From NCBI GenBank assembly GCA_014529385.2, contig CM043964.1, positions 108,148,587 through 108,212,586 of the forward strand: a DNA stretch of 64,000 bases, written 5' to 3'. A program made the position numbers and the translations under genes. The stretch's first letter is position 1. Each line of letters starts with the position of its first letter. Of the stretch, positions 37,488-50,221 are shown in pieces. This DNA comes from Adiantum capillus-veneris. Lineage: Eukaryota > Streptophyta > Polypodiopsida > Polypodiales > Pteridaceae. The notes under the pieces are model-generated. The model searched no databases, was not told where the DNA came from, and saw only the letters and a list, made by a program, of their open reading frames with translations.

Positions 37488-37499
37488 TGGTATCAGAGC
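37488..37499 (+). other. E6 primer-binding site
   Basis: tggtatcagagc, an exact tRNA(Met) primer complement, preceded by gctcaca, a plausible LTR end in CA. Confidence 0.75.
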
Positions 37500-37900
37500 A
37501 TTTGGTTTCTCTTTTCTTGCTTAAGAAGAGAGGTCCTTAAGTAGCCTATTAATGGTTGTTTTTGTTAATTATATTAGGGTAAGTGGGACTGGGATCTATT
37601 ATCGATTTTGTTGAGCCCACTATGTTAGATATGGTGAACACCTCAAGAGCTTTGGTCTTAATAATGGAGTCTTTTTAGACTTGCCTATGGCTTTACCATT
37701 ATTGAGCCATAAGAAGTCTGAAAGGAGCTATCCCTCTACAACTCTACAATATTAGACCCACTCCACTATTCTCTATAATTAAGCAATTCAAGCCGTGGGT
37801 GTAGATACTTAAGTGCTAATTTTTAAAGGTTAATAGGAGTAGCAACTAAGGTTTTGAATTGCCAAAGCATATACTATGTAAACACATAGGTTTAATTAAC

Positions 37901-39102
37901 ATGGCTGACAATAACCAAGAGAGTAGAATGAACATTGATAAGTTTGATTTTACACATGAAGGTGCTAATGATGATGCCCCCATGTTTGTCAATTATCTTG
38001 TCACTAGGTTGCCCCCATGTTTGTCAATTATCTTGTTACTAGATTGCATCAAGCTATGGGAAACCCGGCTTTGCAAGTCGAAGTTTCTCAACAACTTTGT
38101 GCTTATGGGATTTCACTTCCTCTCCAAGAGGAGAGAGAGCTTAGGAGGCCTCTTGAAGAGACCCCCAAAAGAAGACTCTCTCCCATAAAAGAGGAGGAAT
38201 CCAAAGAGCATGAAAGTAATGAATCTTTAAGTTCCTCTCAAGATGTGGCTCCACGAAGACGGTGGTCTAGACGATCGCCAACTCCTTCCAAGAGGAAATG
38301 ATCAACCTATAGTCCTTCTCCTTGACACTCCAAAAGGGAAGAGAGGAAACAAAGGAAGAAAATGGCAAGAAAGAGGTCACCCTCTTCTCCTTCTTTTTCA
38401 CCTTCCTCCTCTTCCGATGAAAGCTATGGCTATTCTCCTAGAGAATACAAGAGGGGAGGACATAACAAATCTTACATTGTATGGCGAAGGTCACAAAAGC
38501 TCAAGAAGTTCAAAGAGAGAGGAAAGAATATCTTTTTTCTCACCTATGATGGCACTATGGTGCTATCGACAAAGTATTGGCCTTCATTCAACAATTTGAT
38601 TCGGCCTTTGGACATGAGGGCTTCAAAGAGTCCTCTAAGCTACGCCATGTAGCTATGCACTTCCAAAAATCGGCTTGTCAATGGTGGGCTAGCCTTTGTG
38701 GCAACGATGAAGCCCCAAAGACATGGAAAACTCTATGAGTTTCCATCATGAAGCAATTCCTTGCAAGCGATGCAAAGGACAAAGTGATTATCGAATGGTG
38801 CAGTTTGAAGCTTCTCTCCCATGAGTCTATTCATAGATATGTGGACAAGTTTTGGGATTTACATCTCAAGGGTATTGTCTTCCAAAAGATAGAATTTGCC
38901 GAGCAAAAGCAACAATTTTGTGCAGGATTACTTGCAACTCTCAACGGCCTGGTTCTATTACCGAAGTGATCCATCACACCATGGTTCCTTCAGGCATCAA
39001 TTTCAAACAAGGGGCTAGACGGAATGTCAAGCCCATGGAAACAAAGACAAAAGTGATGCAAAGGGGAAAACCAATGCCCTAAATTCTTGCCAAGGAAATT
39101 CT

Positions 39103-39165
<63 letters not shown>

Positions 39166-39300
39166 CGGTCCAAGGAGAAGGGAGTTTACAAAGGTTAAAA
39201 CAAACTCTCTCTTGAAGAGCTTGAAGTTTTTTGCAAGAACCATAAATGTTTTAAGTGTGGAGAGCAAGGACATGGTTATCGCTCTTGCCCCAAGAGAAAG
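37901..39300 (+). pseudogene. E6 gag
   Basis: ATG at 37901 (MADNNQESRMNIDKFDF). A 35-bp tandem duplication (37976-38045) breaks the frame; the next frame carries the continuation (HQAMGNPALQVEVSQQL). An Arg/Ser/Pro-rich stretch follows, then a capsid core readable in pieces (HVAMHFQKSACQWWASL, KQFLASDAKDKVIIEWCSLK, HRYVDKFWDLHLK). Next is a polyasparagine run encoded by (AAC)n, then the knuckle CFKCGEQGHGYRSC near 39247-39290. Confidence 0.75.
39103..39164 (+). repeat. (AAC)n microsatellite in E6 gag
   Basis: About 20 AAC units. In the gag frame they encode polyasparagine between GNS and RSKEK. Confidence 0.95.
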
Positions 39301-39339
39301 GCCTGCAATAAGACTCCTAGAGCTTCCACCATCGAAGCT

Positions 39340-39720
39340 CCAAAAGAGGATGCTCATTGTTTGCATAGGATCACCTATGTCCTATGCTTGGGGAAAGGTA
39401 AGGGAGCATGATGCCTTCATCTTGTTTGACCCTGGCTCTACTCACAACTTCCTATCAATGGAGTTGGCAACCAAGTTGGGCATTCAAGCTTTCGAGATGG
39501 GAGATACTGTAACGGCTAACACCGCTTTCAAGGGACAACAAGCCTCCATTACTCCCTTGATTGGGAAGTTGAGGCTTCATGTTGTCCAATGCTATGTTGA
39601 CAAAGAACACTTTTTCATCTCTCCTCTCTAACATGAGGATGCTATCCTAGGGGCACTATGGTTACCGAATGACTGCCAACATGAAGTTTCCTGAAAAAAG
39701 AATCTACTTCACCTACTATA
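39340..39720 (+). pseudogene. E6 protease
   Basis: FILFDPGSTHNFLSMELATK corresponds to the VDSGSTHNFI block of gypsy proteases; D-S-G has become D-P-G. The C-terminal block (CYVDKEHFFISPL, then AILGALWL) follows after a stop at about 39629. Confidence 0.7.
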
Positions 39721-39906
39721 CCACTTATAAATTCACCTGCTTTTGATAAATCAATGAAGAGCTCAATTTTTGCATACATGATTTTTGTCAAAGAGTCCCT
39801 AAAAGATCCTAACATTTCATCAAATGTAAATGATAGGAATCGAGAAGAGTTAGACTTATCTAATTTTCTAAAAGGGCTTCCAACATGTGTTCATTGATGA
39901 TATCCT

Positions 39907-41694
39907 ATGGACTTACCTCCAAAACAAGGGAATGATGACCATCAAATTGAGCTCCTACGAGTAAGCTCACCAGCTAACAAGCCTCCTTATCGAGTTTCCC
40001 AAGCTCAACAAGAGGAGATCATGAGGCAAGTACAAGAATTGGTAGACAAAGGGATGGTGAGGCCTAGCTCCTCTCCCTTTTGTTCTCTAGTCCTTTTCGT
40101 GAAAACGAAAGATGGTACATACCATATGTGTGTGGACTATCGAACACTAAACCATATCAGTATCAAAAACAGATTTCTCGTGCCTCGGGTAGAAGTTCTG
40201 TTTGACAAGCTACAAGGCTCTACCTACATCAGTAGAATTGATTTTAAAAGTGGCTATCATCAAATACGGATAGTGGATGAACATATTCTAAAGACTGCGT
40301 ACAACATTTGGTCTTTTTGAATATCTAGTCTTGCCTTTTGGCTTGACTAATGCACCAGCCATGTTCAATCGTCTATAAAGAAATTCTTTAGACCCTATCA
40401 CAAATTCACCGGAGTGCTCTTTGATGATATCATCATCTACCAATTCCTTGGAGGAACATAAGTAACATCTTCAAGAGTTTTTTCAAGCATTTAGGGAGAA
40501 CAAGCTTTTTGTCAACCAAAAGAAAAGTGAACTTTTCCTTCAAGAGATTCAATACTTAGGTCATATTATCTCTCAAGATGGTATCTCTATGGATCCATCA
40601 AGTTAGAGGTAATAAAAGCATGGCTTAATCCAAGGCATCTACATGAGCTAAGAATCCATCAAGTTAGAGGTAATAAAAGCATGGCTTAATCCAAGGCATC
40701 TACATGAGCTAAGAATCTTTATTGGTATGTGTACATACTATAGACGCTTCATAGAAAAATTTTCTTAAATAGCAGGACCGTTACATGACTTAACAAAGTT
40801 AAGTATTCATGGACTGCTAAGGAGAAAAATGATTTTGACAAGTTCAAAGAGAAGCGTACCTCCCAACCAGTCCTCATGCTTCTGGATCTCTCAAAGCCAT
40901 TTGAGGTCCAATGTGATGCTTGTGGTGATTTCCTTGAGATAGTCTTGCTTCAAGAAGGGCATGCCATAGCATATGAGAGCAAAAGGCTCAATACGGATGA
41001 ACGAGTCTTGGGCATTTATGAGAAAGATATTTTAGCTATTCTACATGCCCTAAATACATGGAAGCACTATTTATTGGGGACTCCATTCAAATCTACGAAC
41101 AGACCATCAAAGTCTCAAGTACTTCATGATGCAAACAAGGCTTTTCCACAAACAAATGAGGTCGGAAAATTTTCTTTTGCAATTTAATTTTCATATTGCT
41201 CACATTGTTGGTAAGCACAATCAAGTGGCCGATGCACTTTCACGACGACCAAAAGTTAATGTGGTGTCTATAGCAACTCACAATGATCTATCTTCTATGA
41301 TAGATGAGTATGCTACTGACCCTGACTTTAGAGATATAATATCAGCCCTTGCTTTGGGAAAGAAAGAGGAAGCATTCACCTTGCAGGATGGTTATCTTCT
41401 CCACGGCAATAGGCTATGTGTTACCCACTCCCTTTGTGAGAAAGTTGCTCCTCCTTATGCGGGGCATAGAGGCATTCAACCTACTTTTCGAGGAGTAGAA
41501 ATGTATTTCTATTGGCCTACCATGAAAGTGGACATACAAGCGTATGATTCAAAATGTGTAGTATGCCAAAACCAAGTATGATAGAGGGAACCAACCTGGA
41601 TTACTCCAGCCATTGCCTATCCCAAATTCACCATGGGAGAGTATATCCATGGATTTCGTCTTTGGTTTATCTAAGTCTATCCATGGGAATACAG
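39907..41694 (+). pseudogene. E6 RT, RNase H and integrase N-terminal part
   Basis: RT: ANKPPYRVSQAQQEEIM, VRPSSSPFCSLVLFVKTKDG, MCVDYRTLNHISIKNRF, SRIDFKSGYHQIRI, then in another frame YLVLPFGLTNAPAMFNRL and VLFDDIIIY, with the catalytic FDD near 40420. A 61-bp tandem duplication at 40593-40714 adds a frameshift. RNase H: FEVQCDACGDFLEIVLLQEG, DERVLGIYEKDILAILHALN. Then HNQVADALSRRPKV, the integrase zinc region YAGHRGIQP ... CVVCQNQ (first His lost), and [19 protein letters not shown], where E7 cuts in. Confidence 0.8.
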
Positions 41695-42838
41695 TGTCAG
41701 GAGTTTTTTGGAGCAAGGGATTGCGCATATGTACATATACATGCATGGTGCATCAAATAAAGAATTGCCCATTTTTCAGAGCCAGGTGGTTACGTGGGGC
41801 CCACATGTGTACAGGTAGGACAGGGTGTACATAGTGCATCGATTTTCACTATTACCAGTACCACTGTGTTTTTTCTACAAAAAGGAGGAGTTGGTAGCGC
41901 GTAAAACTTCTCAAGGAAGCTATCCACGGGCCGACGACATGAGGTAAGCAGGTGCGTCAGATGGCATCGAGTGGCGTCAGGAGGTCGAACGGGGTCAATA
42001 CTTGCACGCGGAGAAGTACGGACACGACGTGGGTGTTTTCTTGTGATACTTATGCAGAAAGGTCATCATGAGGACCACTTTTTGGGGCCACTTCACGTGG
42101 TTGCGGGATGCATTATTAGGAAAAACTAAGTGCCAGGTGTGCGGATGATGCAAAAAGGTGACAACTATGCACTGCGAGGTCAATTTTTGGCCTGTTCGGG
42201 GTCCGTTTGAGGTCATCTAAAAGGCCACGGGTGCCCAACTAATAAAGCTAAGTGTGGGAACTGAAAAAACTGAGAGAAGACCAGAAAAAACGTGGAGAAG
42301 AGAGGAGGAACAGCCGCAACTGTGTTTTTGCCCATTTTGGAGTCTGTTTTGGCCGTAAACTGCTCATCCGAGGTCGGATTTGAGCACTTTGACATTGTAG
42401 ACTGGGGTTTTGGGCCGTTCCAGACACGATGGCACTGTCCATTTTGCCAAATTCCTCAATCTTTTTCTGCTATTTTTCTGTGTAATCTTCTCTGGTGAGT
42501 GAAGCCTCTGCTTAACTTTGTGGTTGTTTCTGGTGTATTTCCTCAATACTGTGTAAACTATTTGACCCATTGGTGTTGGGCTGAGCTTCATTGAGTCTAA
42601 ACAACAGAAATTTTCCTCCTTTGAGCTGAATTGAGAGTGTGTGTGTGTGAGTGTGTATGTGTGAGTGTTGAGTGGGCAAGTGGGAAATCTCTCTCTTCTC
42701 ACTCCGTCTGTGTGTTTCCTGTCCCGGCCAGGCTGGTTGTGTAAGCCGAGTGGTGCCCCATAATGTGTGTGTGTATCATCCCAAGAGTGTGTGTCGGGTC
42801 ATTATAGAGGCGTTGTGTGTGTTTCCATCCCGCTCACA
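41695..42838 (+). repeat. E7 5' LTR
   Basis: Bounded TGTCAGG...GCTCACA. Compared with the 3' LTR it has extra short blocks (for example caggtaggacaggg near 41813 and tgtgtaaactatttgaccca near 42549) and many point differences, so the element is not recent. Confidence 0.93.
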
Positions 42839-43780
42839 TTCTTTTGGCGTCCCCACGGAGGATCTTCTTCGAGTACCTTCTGCTACGAGCTTCAAGCTTC
42901 GAGATTCAGGGCTACAGGTTACAGGTTACAGGTTACAGGGATAGGTACAGGTATAGGTGATTCACACAGATACAGGTAGCTGGAGTATAGTGATATACTA
43001 GCAGTGATGTCACTTGCAGTTGTTGTGGGTATGCATCACTTGGCGCCTATTTGAGCGCATTGTCTGCTTGATTGTACTTTACTTGTGGAAACTGCCATTG
43101 TACGCATTTGTGGAGCCATACTTGGTTGTATTTGGCAGTCCCAGCCATTTCTGAGACTTGGTCTGGAAGATAGTCATTTCTGAGACTTGACTATACGCGA
43201 TTTGCATTAGCCTTCGTGTGAGGGTCGATAGCGTGAGGTTTTTATTGAGCTGGGGGATTCTCAAATGTGGAGATCCTTTCGGTGATATAGGTAGCTGGAG
43301 CACCCTTTTCGTGACCTCGCCATAGGCTATGTACTAGTGAGTCCTATTTGATGCTCAGGTTCTATTGTTGATAGTTTATGCATATATATACAGTCTATAT
43401 TTTGGGTTCCTACTGCTCTACTTCTGGGAAAACTCTGTCAAAATTTTTCCAAGTTATGATGGCTGGTTTCTTGGTCTTTTGAGCCATTTATGCTGTTATG
43501 CTGCTAAAATTTTGGCAAAATCAGAGGTTAAGTCAGGTGTGCCTTCTTGGGAGCTTCATGGTTGGCTTTAATGGATGATCAAAATGGCCCTCAATTCACT
43601 CCTCTTTGCCTGTTGTAATTCCGATGATTAACTATGAAAACTCATTTGATGTGCATGTGTTTGTACTTATCTAAAGTTGAGCTCCATTGAAGTTTGTGGG
43701 AATTGAGTCAGTCATAAGTTTTGGGTTCTTGCACGTGTGTTCAAAGGGGTTCTCAAAGCATCATAATTTGGGTCGCCATA
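42839..43780 (+). other. E7 leader with 7-bp repeats and a broken gag start
   Basis: Units of ttacagg repeat three to four times at 42912-42941, followed by ataggtacagg variants to about 42980. An ATG at 43572 (MDDQNGPQFTPL) looks like a gag start but is lost to a stop after 15 codons; the following 170 bases have shifted frames before the clear gag begins near 43781. Confidence 0.5.
42845..42861 (+). other. E7 primer-binding site candidate
   Basis: tggcgtccccacggagg, six bases after the LTR. It is of the TGGCG... type used by Tat/Athila-like elements rather than the tRNA(Met) type. The tRNA is not identified. Confidence 0.45.
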
Positions 43781-45388
43781 GCTTTCTCTTATCCGGAGTT
43801 TCATGGAAGAAGTGATGAAGATGTGGAAGACTTTTTGGAAAAGATGGAGGTTGCCTGCATTAGCAACCAGATTCATGACCCTGCGCAAATGTTACGTCTT
43901 CTCCAGATTTGTTTGAAGAGTGATGCACGAGTTTGGTCTAAAGCATTTGAAGAGGAGTTGCATGTGGCTGATCCACCAATGAGATTGAGTTGGGACAATC
44001 TACGGCATGGGTTAGTAGTGGAGTTTGTGAAGATAGAAGATCCTCACAAAGTGTGGCAAGAAGTACAGGCTTTAGTGCAAAAGGAAGGTGAGCCAGCAAA
44101 TGCGTACATACGTAAGTTCTCATTGTCATGGGAGCGGATGTGCAAGGCCTTAACACCACAAGTACCCCCACCTGACATGATGAAGAAGGACAGGTTCTTG
44201 GCTGGTCTTTGGGAGAATATACGTTGGAGAGTGGAGCTAAAGAAGCCTAGGACATATGAAGATGCACTAGAGGTAGCAAGGAACAAAGAGTGGAAGCTGA
44301 GGAAAATGAGCCAGTTAGGGGTGGAGTCTTTGCCCATGAGGTCTGAATTGCAGCCTATGGACTCTTTACAGGGTCGCATACCAGGGGTTCATCACGAACC
44401 AGTGGTTCCTGTTACTACTCAGGTTATGCCAGCAGTGGTCACTACATCGGTGCAAGATGATGGGCTAAGGCAAGACATGAGGCAAGTGGTAGATTTGATG
44501 AAGAATCTCAGCCTAAACATGCTAGGTCAAGTGGGAAATAATCGAGGTCGAGGGAGGTATGCAAATCAGCCAGGAGGTGAAGAGAGACCTAAGAATGGTG
44601 TTGGACAAAGCAATGGTAGGTTTTGGAGGCAGACGCCCACATGTTACAATTGTGGAGAGTTGGGTCACATCAGCCCTCAATGTGATAAGCCACCAAGTAT
44701 GGGGGGAGGCATGTATCCATTGCCAAGACAGGTGTTAACTAGGTCAAATGATTATGGCATCGAAATTAAGGGAGATGAAGGAACCAGTGGATTAACCCAA
44801 GAGGAAAAGGGAAAGACAAAAGTGCTAAGTGTAGTCACCTTGGATAAGGCATCAAAGCTAGAGGATACATTAGTGATGCCTATTGGGAAGAGGACCACAG
44901 AGGATAAGGAAGGAAGAAGTGCCCCAGGTCCTAGTAAGAAGAAAGGAAAGAGCCATGAAGGCGAGGATGTCAAGGCCAAGAGGAAAAGGAGAGCTCGTCG
45001 AAAGTTTCATGTTTCAGAATTTCCACTAGGGGATGGGCAATTAAGCTATGACTTGAAGGAGTATCTGACGAGCAGGAAGGTAGATGTTACTTTTGCGCAG
45101 CTTATAGAGATGGTGTCTAAGCTAAAGCGACAGTGGAAGAGGATGGTTAACCCAATGGAGAAAGAGCCAGAGAGAGGTTCAGTAAAGGTGTTGGCAATGG
45201 ATGAACTACCAGACATTTGTCCAATAGTAGATGTGTGGCATAAAAGAAAAAATTTGGGACAAGGTTATGTGGATGGCGGAGCCCAAATATGCGTCATAAC
45301 ACACTCATGCGTTGAGAAGATGGGTCTCATAGTGGCTGGGGTGTCACGTTTTCAGATCAGATTGGCAAACCATCAAAAAGTAAAATGA
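43781..45388 (+). pseudogene. E7 gag and start of protease
   Basis: Gag capsid: FSYPEFHGRSDEDVEDFLEK, DARVWSKAFEEEL, EPANAYIRKFSLSWERMCKA, DRFLAGLWENIRWRVELKKP. One knuckle CYNCGELGHISPQC near 44644-44685. A Lys/Arg-rich linker (KKKGKSHEGEDVKAKRKRRA) follows. The protease active site is YVDGGAQICVITHSCVEKMG near 45266, a D-G-G form as in Tat/Athila-type proteases. An in-frame TGA at 45386-45388 ends this part; the next codon continues the same frame. Confidence 0.9.
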
Positions 45389-48300
45389 TTGGGTGTTGTA
45401 AAGAGCTTAAAAGTGGAGGGATATGATGCAAAGGCAGTGGTTGATTTTTATGTGATGCCAGCAGGGTTGGGAGCATATCCTATTATACTGGGCAGACCAT
45501 GGTTACGTGCAGTGGGAGCTGTTCAAGATTGGCGACATGGTACGATTAGCCTCTATGGAAAGATAGGTACCAAGAAGCTTTATAATATGGACACAAGGAA
45601 ACAATTAGAGGAGCTTTATGAAGATGAGGATGAGTCTAGTGATGAAGACTCTTCCACGGTGACGGATGAGGACAGTGATAGCACTACCAGCAGTGATGAG
45701 GATGCTGATGTTGCATTTCTTTTGATGGACAAAGAAATCCAGGAGTTTGGTTTAGTTGCATTTGCGAATGAGGTTGAAGATGAAAGTGAAGGGCTGATGC
45801 AAACCAAGGTTGAGTTGTCAAAGAAGCAGGAATTGATGACACAAATGATCAGTGGAGACCTCTCAGCTATGGAGAAGGATATATATTTGCACATGCTGGC
45901 TAGTTTTCCTGATTTGTTCATTACTTCATATGAAGAGATTAGAGGGTTCAAGGGCGAAGAGATGCATATAGAGCTGAAAGAAGGTGCTAAGACAGTGCGG
46001 CAAAGGCTAAGAAGGATGGGTCAAGAGCAAATGAAAGCCTTGCGAGAAGAGGTGGACAAGTTGTTGAAGGCAGGGTTCATAGTCCCTGTGGAGACCACAG
46101 AATGGGTGAGTCCAGTTGTTGTCAGTCCAAAGAAGGATGGGAAGTGGAGAATTTGTGTAGATTTTAAACCCTTAAACGCAGCCACTAAGAAGAACCCATA
46201 TCCTCTTCCATTCATCGATCAGATCTTGGATTCAATGGAAGGTTATGAGAGGTACAGTGTGTGTGATGGTTTTTCAGGATATTTTCAATTGAAGATTGCT
46301 CTTAAAGACCGCACAAAGACCACTTTTATTACGCCATGGGGCTGCTATTGCTACACAGTATTGCCATTTGGGTTGTCAAATGGACCTTCCTTCTATCAAG
46401 AGAGAGCAAATTGGGTGTTGGAACCATTCATTGGTAGTTGTGTTAAAGCTTTTATGGATGACTTCTGTGTTTATAGCAGTAGGGTTGAACACCATGAGAA
46501 GCTGCAGATGGTATTGGCTCGATATGATGAATGTGGAGGACAACTAAATCCAAAGAAATGTCATCTAGCACAGCCAAGGGTGAAGTTATTGGGCCACATG
46601 GTGTCAGAAAATGGCATTGAGGCTGATCCAGACAAGGTTAAGTCTATTATTCTTCTTCCATCACCTACGAGTACAAAGAAATTGGCAACTTTTATACACA
46701 AAGTGAAGTACATGGCACGGTTTATTCCATTGTCTTCGCACCTTCTTTATCCATTACAGCAAGTGGCAAAGCATGATCCATTGCAATGGGATGACAAGTG
46801 TGAAAAAGTGTTTCAAGAGGTGTTAGGGGGGTTGTCAGCCATGCAGGCTCTTGATTGGGAGAAAGTGTTTTATGTAAATCCATCAGTAGGGGATGATGCC
46901 ATTGGAGCCATGCTATTGCAAAAGGGGAAGGGTATCCATTATATGAGGCCAGTGTATTGTGCAAGCCGAGTGAAGTTGGTAGCGGAGAGAAAGTTCTCGG
47001 AAGTAGAGCTAGTGATGGCCAGTGTAATATTTGCTTGTCGACGATTTCGTCATTACTTGCTACCACGGCCTTTTGTTTTCTTGACGAGTTATGGCTTTTT
47101 TCCATAGTTAATTAATGGTACTAACATGTCAAATGTGGTGAAGAAATGGGTAATTGAGCTGCAAGAGTTTGAGTTCTCTTTTCTAGTGGAAGATAGTACA
47201 AGGGCTACCCTAGCTGATTTGTTGACCTACAAGGAGAATCCCCTTATTGTTAAGGAAGAGGTGGTGAGAAAGGTAGTTGAAGAAGTGCCACAAATCAGCA
47301 ATGCACATGTGTTGTTCTTTGATGGTTCATACAGAAAGAGCCATGATGCAGCTTCAGGGGGTATAGCACTTTATGATGTAGAGGGGAAGCTAGTATGCAA
47401 GAGAGGGTTCAAATTGGATGCTCATAGTAAAAATGAGGCTGAATATGCTACTCTAGAAGCCGGATTACACATTTTTTTGAAGTATGGGGTTCGAAGGTTG
47501 AGCATAAAAGGTGATGCCTTGTTAGTGGTGAAGCAAGTGCTGGGTGTGTGGAAGAGCAAGAACACCTCATTGAAGGAAATGTGCTTCAGAATTAAAGGCC
47601 TCTTAAAAAAGTTCGAAGCATGGATCATCAGACACATTGAACGTGCTCTAAATGGAGAGGCACATGAAGCAGCTCAAGGCATGATTGGGGAGCTATTTGT
47701 GTTGAGGACCACTTTACCTCTTTATCATGGCCGGGAAAGTTTGGCTCAAGAAGAGGAGTTTTTGCTAACAGGAATCATTCCAAAGGAGATTCAGAAGTCT
47801 AAGAAGTATGGCTTTGTGCGTAGAGCATACAGGTACAAATTGATTGGTGATGTCTTATACATGAAAGGGGTTGATCTCGTGTTGAGACGTGTACCTTGGC
47901 GGGAGGAGCTTTACAGAGTGTTGGAAGAGAATCATGAAGGCCCATGTGGTGGCCATTTTGCTCTAAAGATCACCTTGCATAAGATTTTGCAAGAGGGGTA
48001 TGTATGGCCTAGTTTGCACAAGGATGTTCACCATTGGTGTAGGTCTTGCAATAGGTGTCAAGCATTTGGGAAGAGAGTGTTGAAGCCAGAGCTACGAAAA
48101 ACCATTATGGCATTTGATGTGTTTGAAAAGTGGATTGATGCAATAGGCCCGTTACCTATCACAAGCAGGGGCAAAAGCTATATCTTGACGGGAGTGGACT
48201 ATCTCTCTAGATGGGCAGAGGCTATAGCAGTAAAACAGATCACCGCAAAGGATGTGGCAAAATTTGTGTATGATGAAATATGTTGCAATTTTGGGGTGCC

Positions 48301-49096
48301 ATTAGAGCTACTTTCAGATAAAGGGCCAGGATTTAGAGCTAAACTGCTAGACTTCTTATGCACAAAGATGAAGATTAGGCACCAGCATACCACTCCTTAT
48401 TACCCGCAGTGTAATGGTTTAAATGAAAGATTCAATGGTGAGTTGGTACAAATTCTTTCTAAAGTGATAGAGCACCAAGGAAAGAATTGGGATTTGGAAT
48501 TGCCTAGTGCATTATGGGCTAACCGTACTTCGGTGAAGACAGGTACAGGGTTTACTCCATTTCATTTGGTGTATGGAAAGGAAGCACTATTGCCTGTGGA
48601 GGTAGAGTTGCTTGCGGTCAAGATGTTAGAGAAGTTGCTTGGGACGCCTAGTGATGCATTCAAAGAGAGGCTCTTGCAGTTACAAGACGTCCAGTTGGAT
48701 AGGATGAGCGCATTGGAGCATTATGGGCAGATGCAGGATAAGGCTTTGGCAAAGATAAATGAAAAGGTCAAAAGTAAGGGTATCAAGAAACATGACTTGG
48801 TTTTGCACTACAACAGTAAGCTGGAAAACACCTTCCAAAAGAAGTTTCAAATTAAGTGGGAAGGCCCTTTCAAGGTAGTGGAGTGTTTTCCAAATGGCAC
48901 ATATCAGCTGGCTAACCTGGATGGTGTTCTACATAAGTCAAGGGTAAATGGATTGCGTCTTAAATTGTATCATGCTAGATTGATGATGGTGGAGCAAGAT
49001 GAGCTGTCTGTGGATCAAGCAGTGTTGGTGAGGGATGAGGAGACCTGTGATGCGGCGAGTCTCATATCTCTCTTTGCTGCTGCTGATCATGAATGA
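45389..49096 (+). pseudogene. E7 protease end, RT, two RNase H domains, integrase
   Basis: Protease C-terminal half: YPIILGRPWLRAVGAVQD. An acidic Ser/Asp/Glu linker (about 45620-45720). RT: WRICVDFKPLNAATKKNPYP, CDGFSGYFQLKIALKDRTKT, VLPFGLSNGP, catalytic AFMDDFCVYS near 46450. First RNase H (FYVNPSVGDDAIGAMLLQ), then an in-frame TAG at 47105-47107. Second RNase H: VLFFDGSYRKSHDAASGGIA, HSKNEAEYATLEAGL, KGDALLVVKQ, with the usual final Asp motif weakened (NGEAHEAA). Integrase zinc domain: GGHFALKITLHKI, CRSCNRCQ. D-D-E core: WIDAIGPLP, LLSDKGPGF, NGLNERFNGEL. All integrase catalytic residues remain. Confidence 0.92.
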
Positions 49097-49107
49097 TCTA
49101 GCAGGCT

Positions 49108-49121
49108 AGGGGATGGGAAAA
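49108..49121 (+). other. E7 polypurine tract
   Basis: aggggatgggaaaa, three bases before the 3' LTR. Confidence 0.75.
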
Positions 49122-49124
49122 TTA

Positions 49125-50221
49125 TGTCAGGAGTTTTTTGGAGCAAGGGATTGCGCATATGTACATACACATGCATGGTGCATCGAATAAAGGATTACCC
49201 AATTTCCATAGCCAGGTGGTTACGTGGGGCCCACGTGTGTACATAGTGCATCGATTTTCACTATTACCAGTACCACTCTGTTTTTTCTACAATAAGGAGG
49301 AGTTGGTAGTGCGTAAAACTTATCGAGGAAGCTATCCACGGGCCGACGACATGAGGTAAGCAGGTGCGTCAGATGGCATCGAGTGGCGTCAGGAGGTCGA
49401 ACAGGGTCAATACTTGCACGCGGAGAAGTACGGACACGACGTGGGTGTTTTCTTATGATACTTATGCAGAAAGCTCATCATGAGGACCAATTTTTGGGGC
49501 CACTTCACGTGGTTGCGGGATGCATTATTGGGAAAAACTGAGTGCCAGGTGTGCGGATGATGCAAAAAGGTGACAACTATGCACTGCGAGATCAATTTTT
49601 GGCCTGTTCGGGGTCCGTTTGAGGTCATCTAAAAGGCCACGGGTGCCCAACTAATAAAGCTAAGTGTGGGAACTGAAAAAATTGAGAGAAGACCAGAAAA
49701 AACGTGGAGAAGAGAGGAGGAACAGCCACAACTGTGTTTTTGCCCATTTTGGAGTCTGTTTTGGCCGTAAACTGCTCATCCGAGGTCGGATTTGAGCACT
49801 TTGACATTGTAGACTGGGGTTTTGGGCCGTTCCGAACGCGATGGCGCTGTCCATTTTGCTAAATTCCTCACTCTTTTTCTGCCGTTTTTCTGTGTAATCT
49901 TCTCCGGTGAGTGAAGCCTCTGCTTAACTTTGTGGTTGTATCTGGTGTATTTACTTGGTGTTAGGCTGAGCTTCATTGGGTATAAACAACATCAATTTTC
50001 CTCCTTTGAGTTGAATTGAGAGTGTGTGTGAGTGTGTATGTGTGAGTGTTGAGTGGGCAAGTGGGAAATCTCTCTCTTCTCACTCCGTCTGTGTGTTTCC
50101 TGTCTCGGCCAGGCTGGTTGTGTAAGCCGAGTGGTGCCCCATAATGTGTGTGTGTGTATCATCCCAAGAGTGTGTGTCGGGTCATTATAGAGGCGTTGTG
50201 TGTGTTTCCATCCCGCTCACA
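49125..50221 (+). repeat. E7 3' LTR
   Basis: Same ends as the 5' LTR. E6 integrase sequence resumes immediately after it. Confidence 0.93.

Larger units (their letters stand above)
41695..50221 (+). mobile_element. E7: Ty3/gypsy element with extra RNase H
   Basis: 5' LTR 41695-42838 (1144 bp), primer site 42845, gag-pol about 43572-49096, polypurine tract 49108, 3' LTR 49125-50221 (1097 bp). LTRs start TGTCAGGAG and end CCGCTCACA. The domain order gag-protease-RT-RNase H-second RNase H-integrase with no chromodomain resembles the Tat lineage. From about 43781 to 49096 one frame is interrupted by only two stops. It is inserted in the E6 integrase. No clean 5-bp target duplication is visible (tacag left, atggg right). 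Confidence 0.92.

Noticed and set aside
37488-37499. tRNA gene
   Set aside because: Only the 12-base primer complement is present; there is no cloverleaf. The same holds for 18164, 25624 and 58652.
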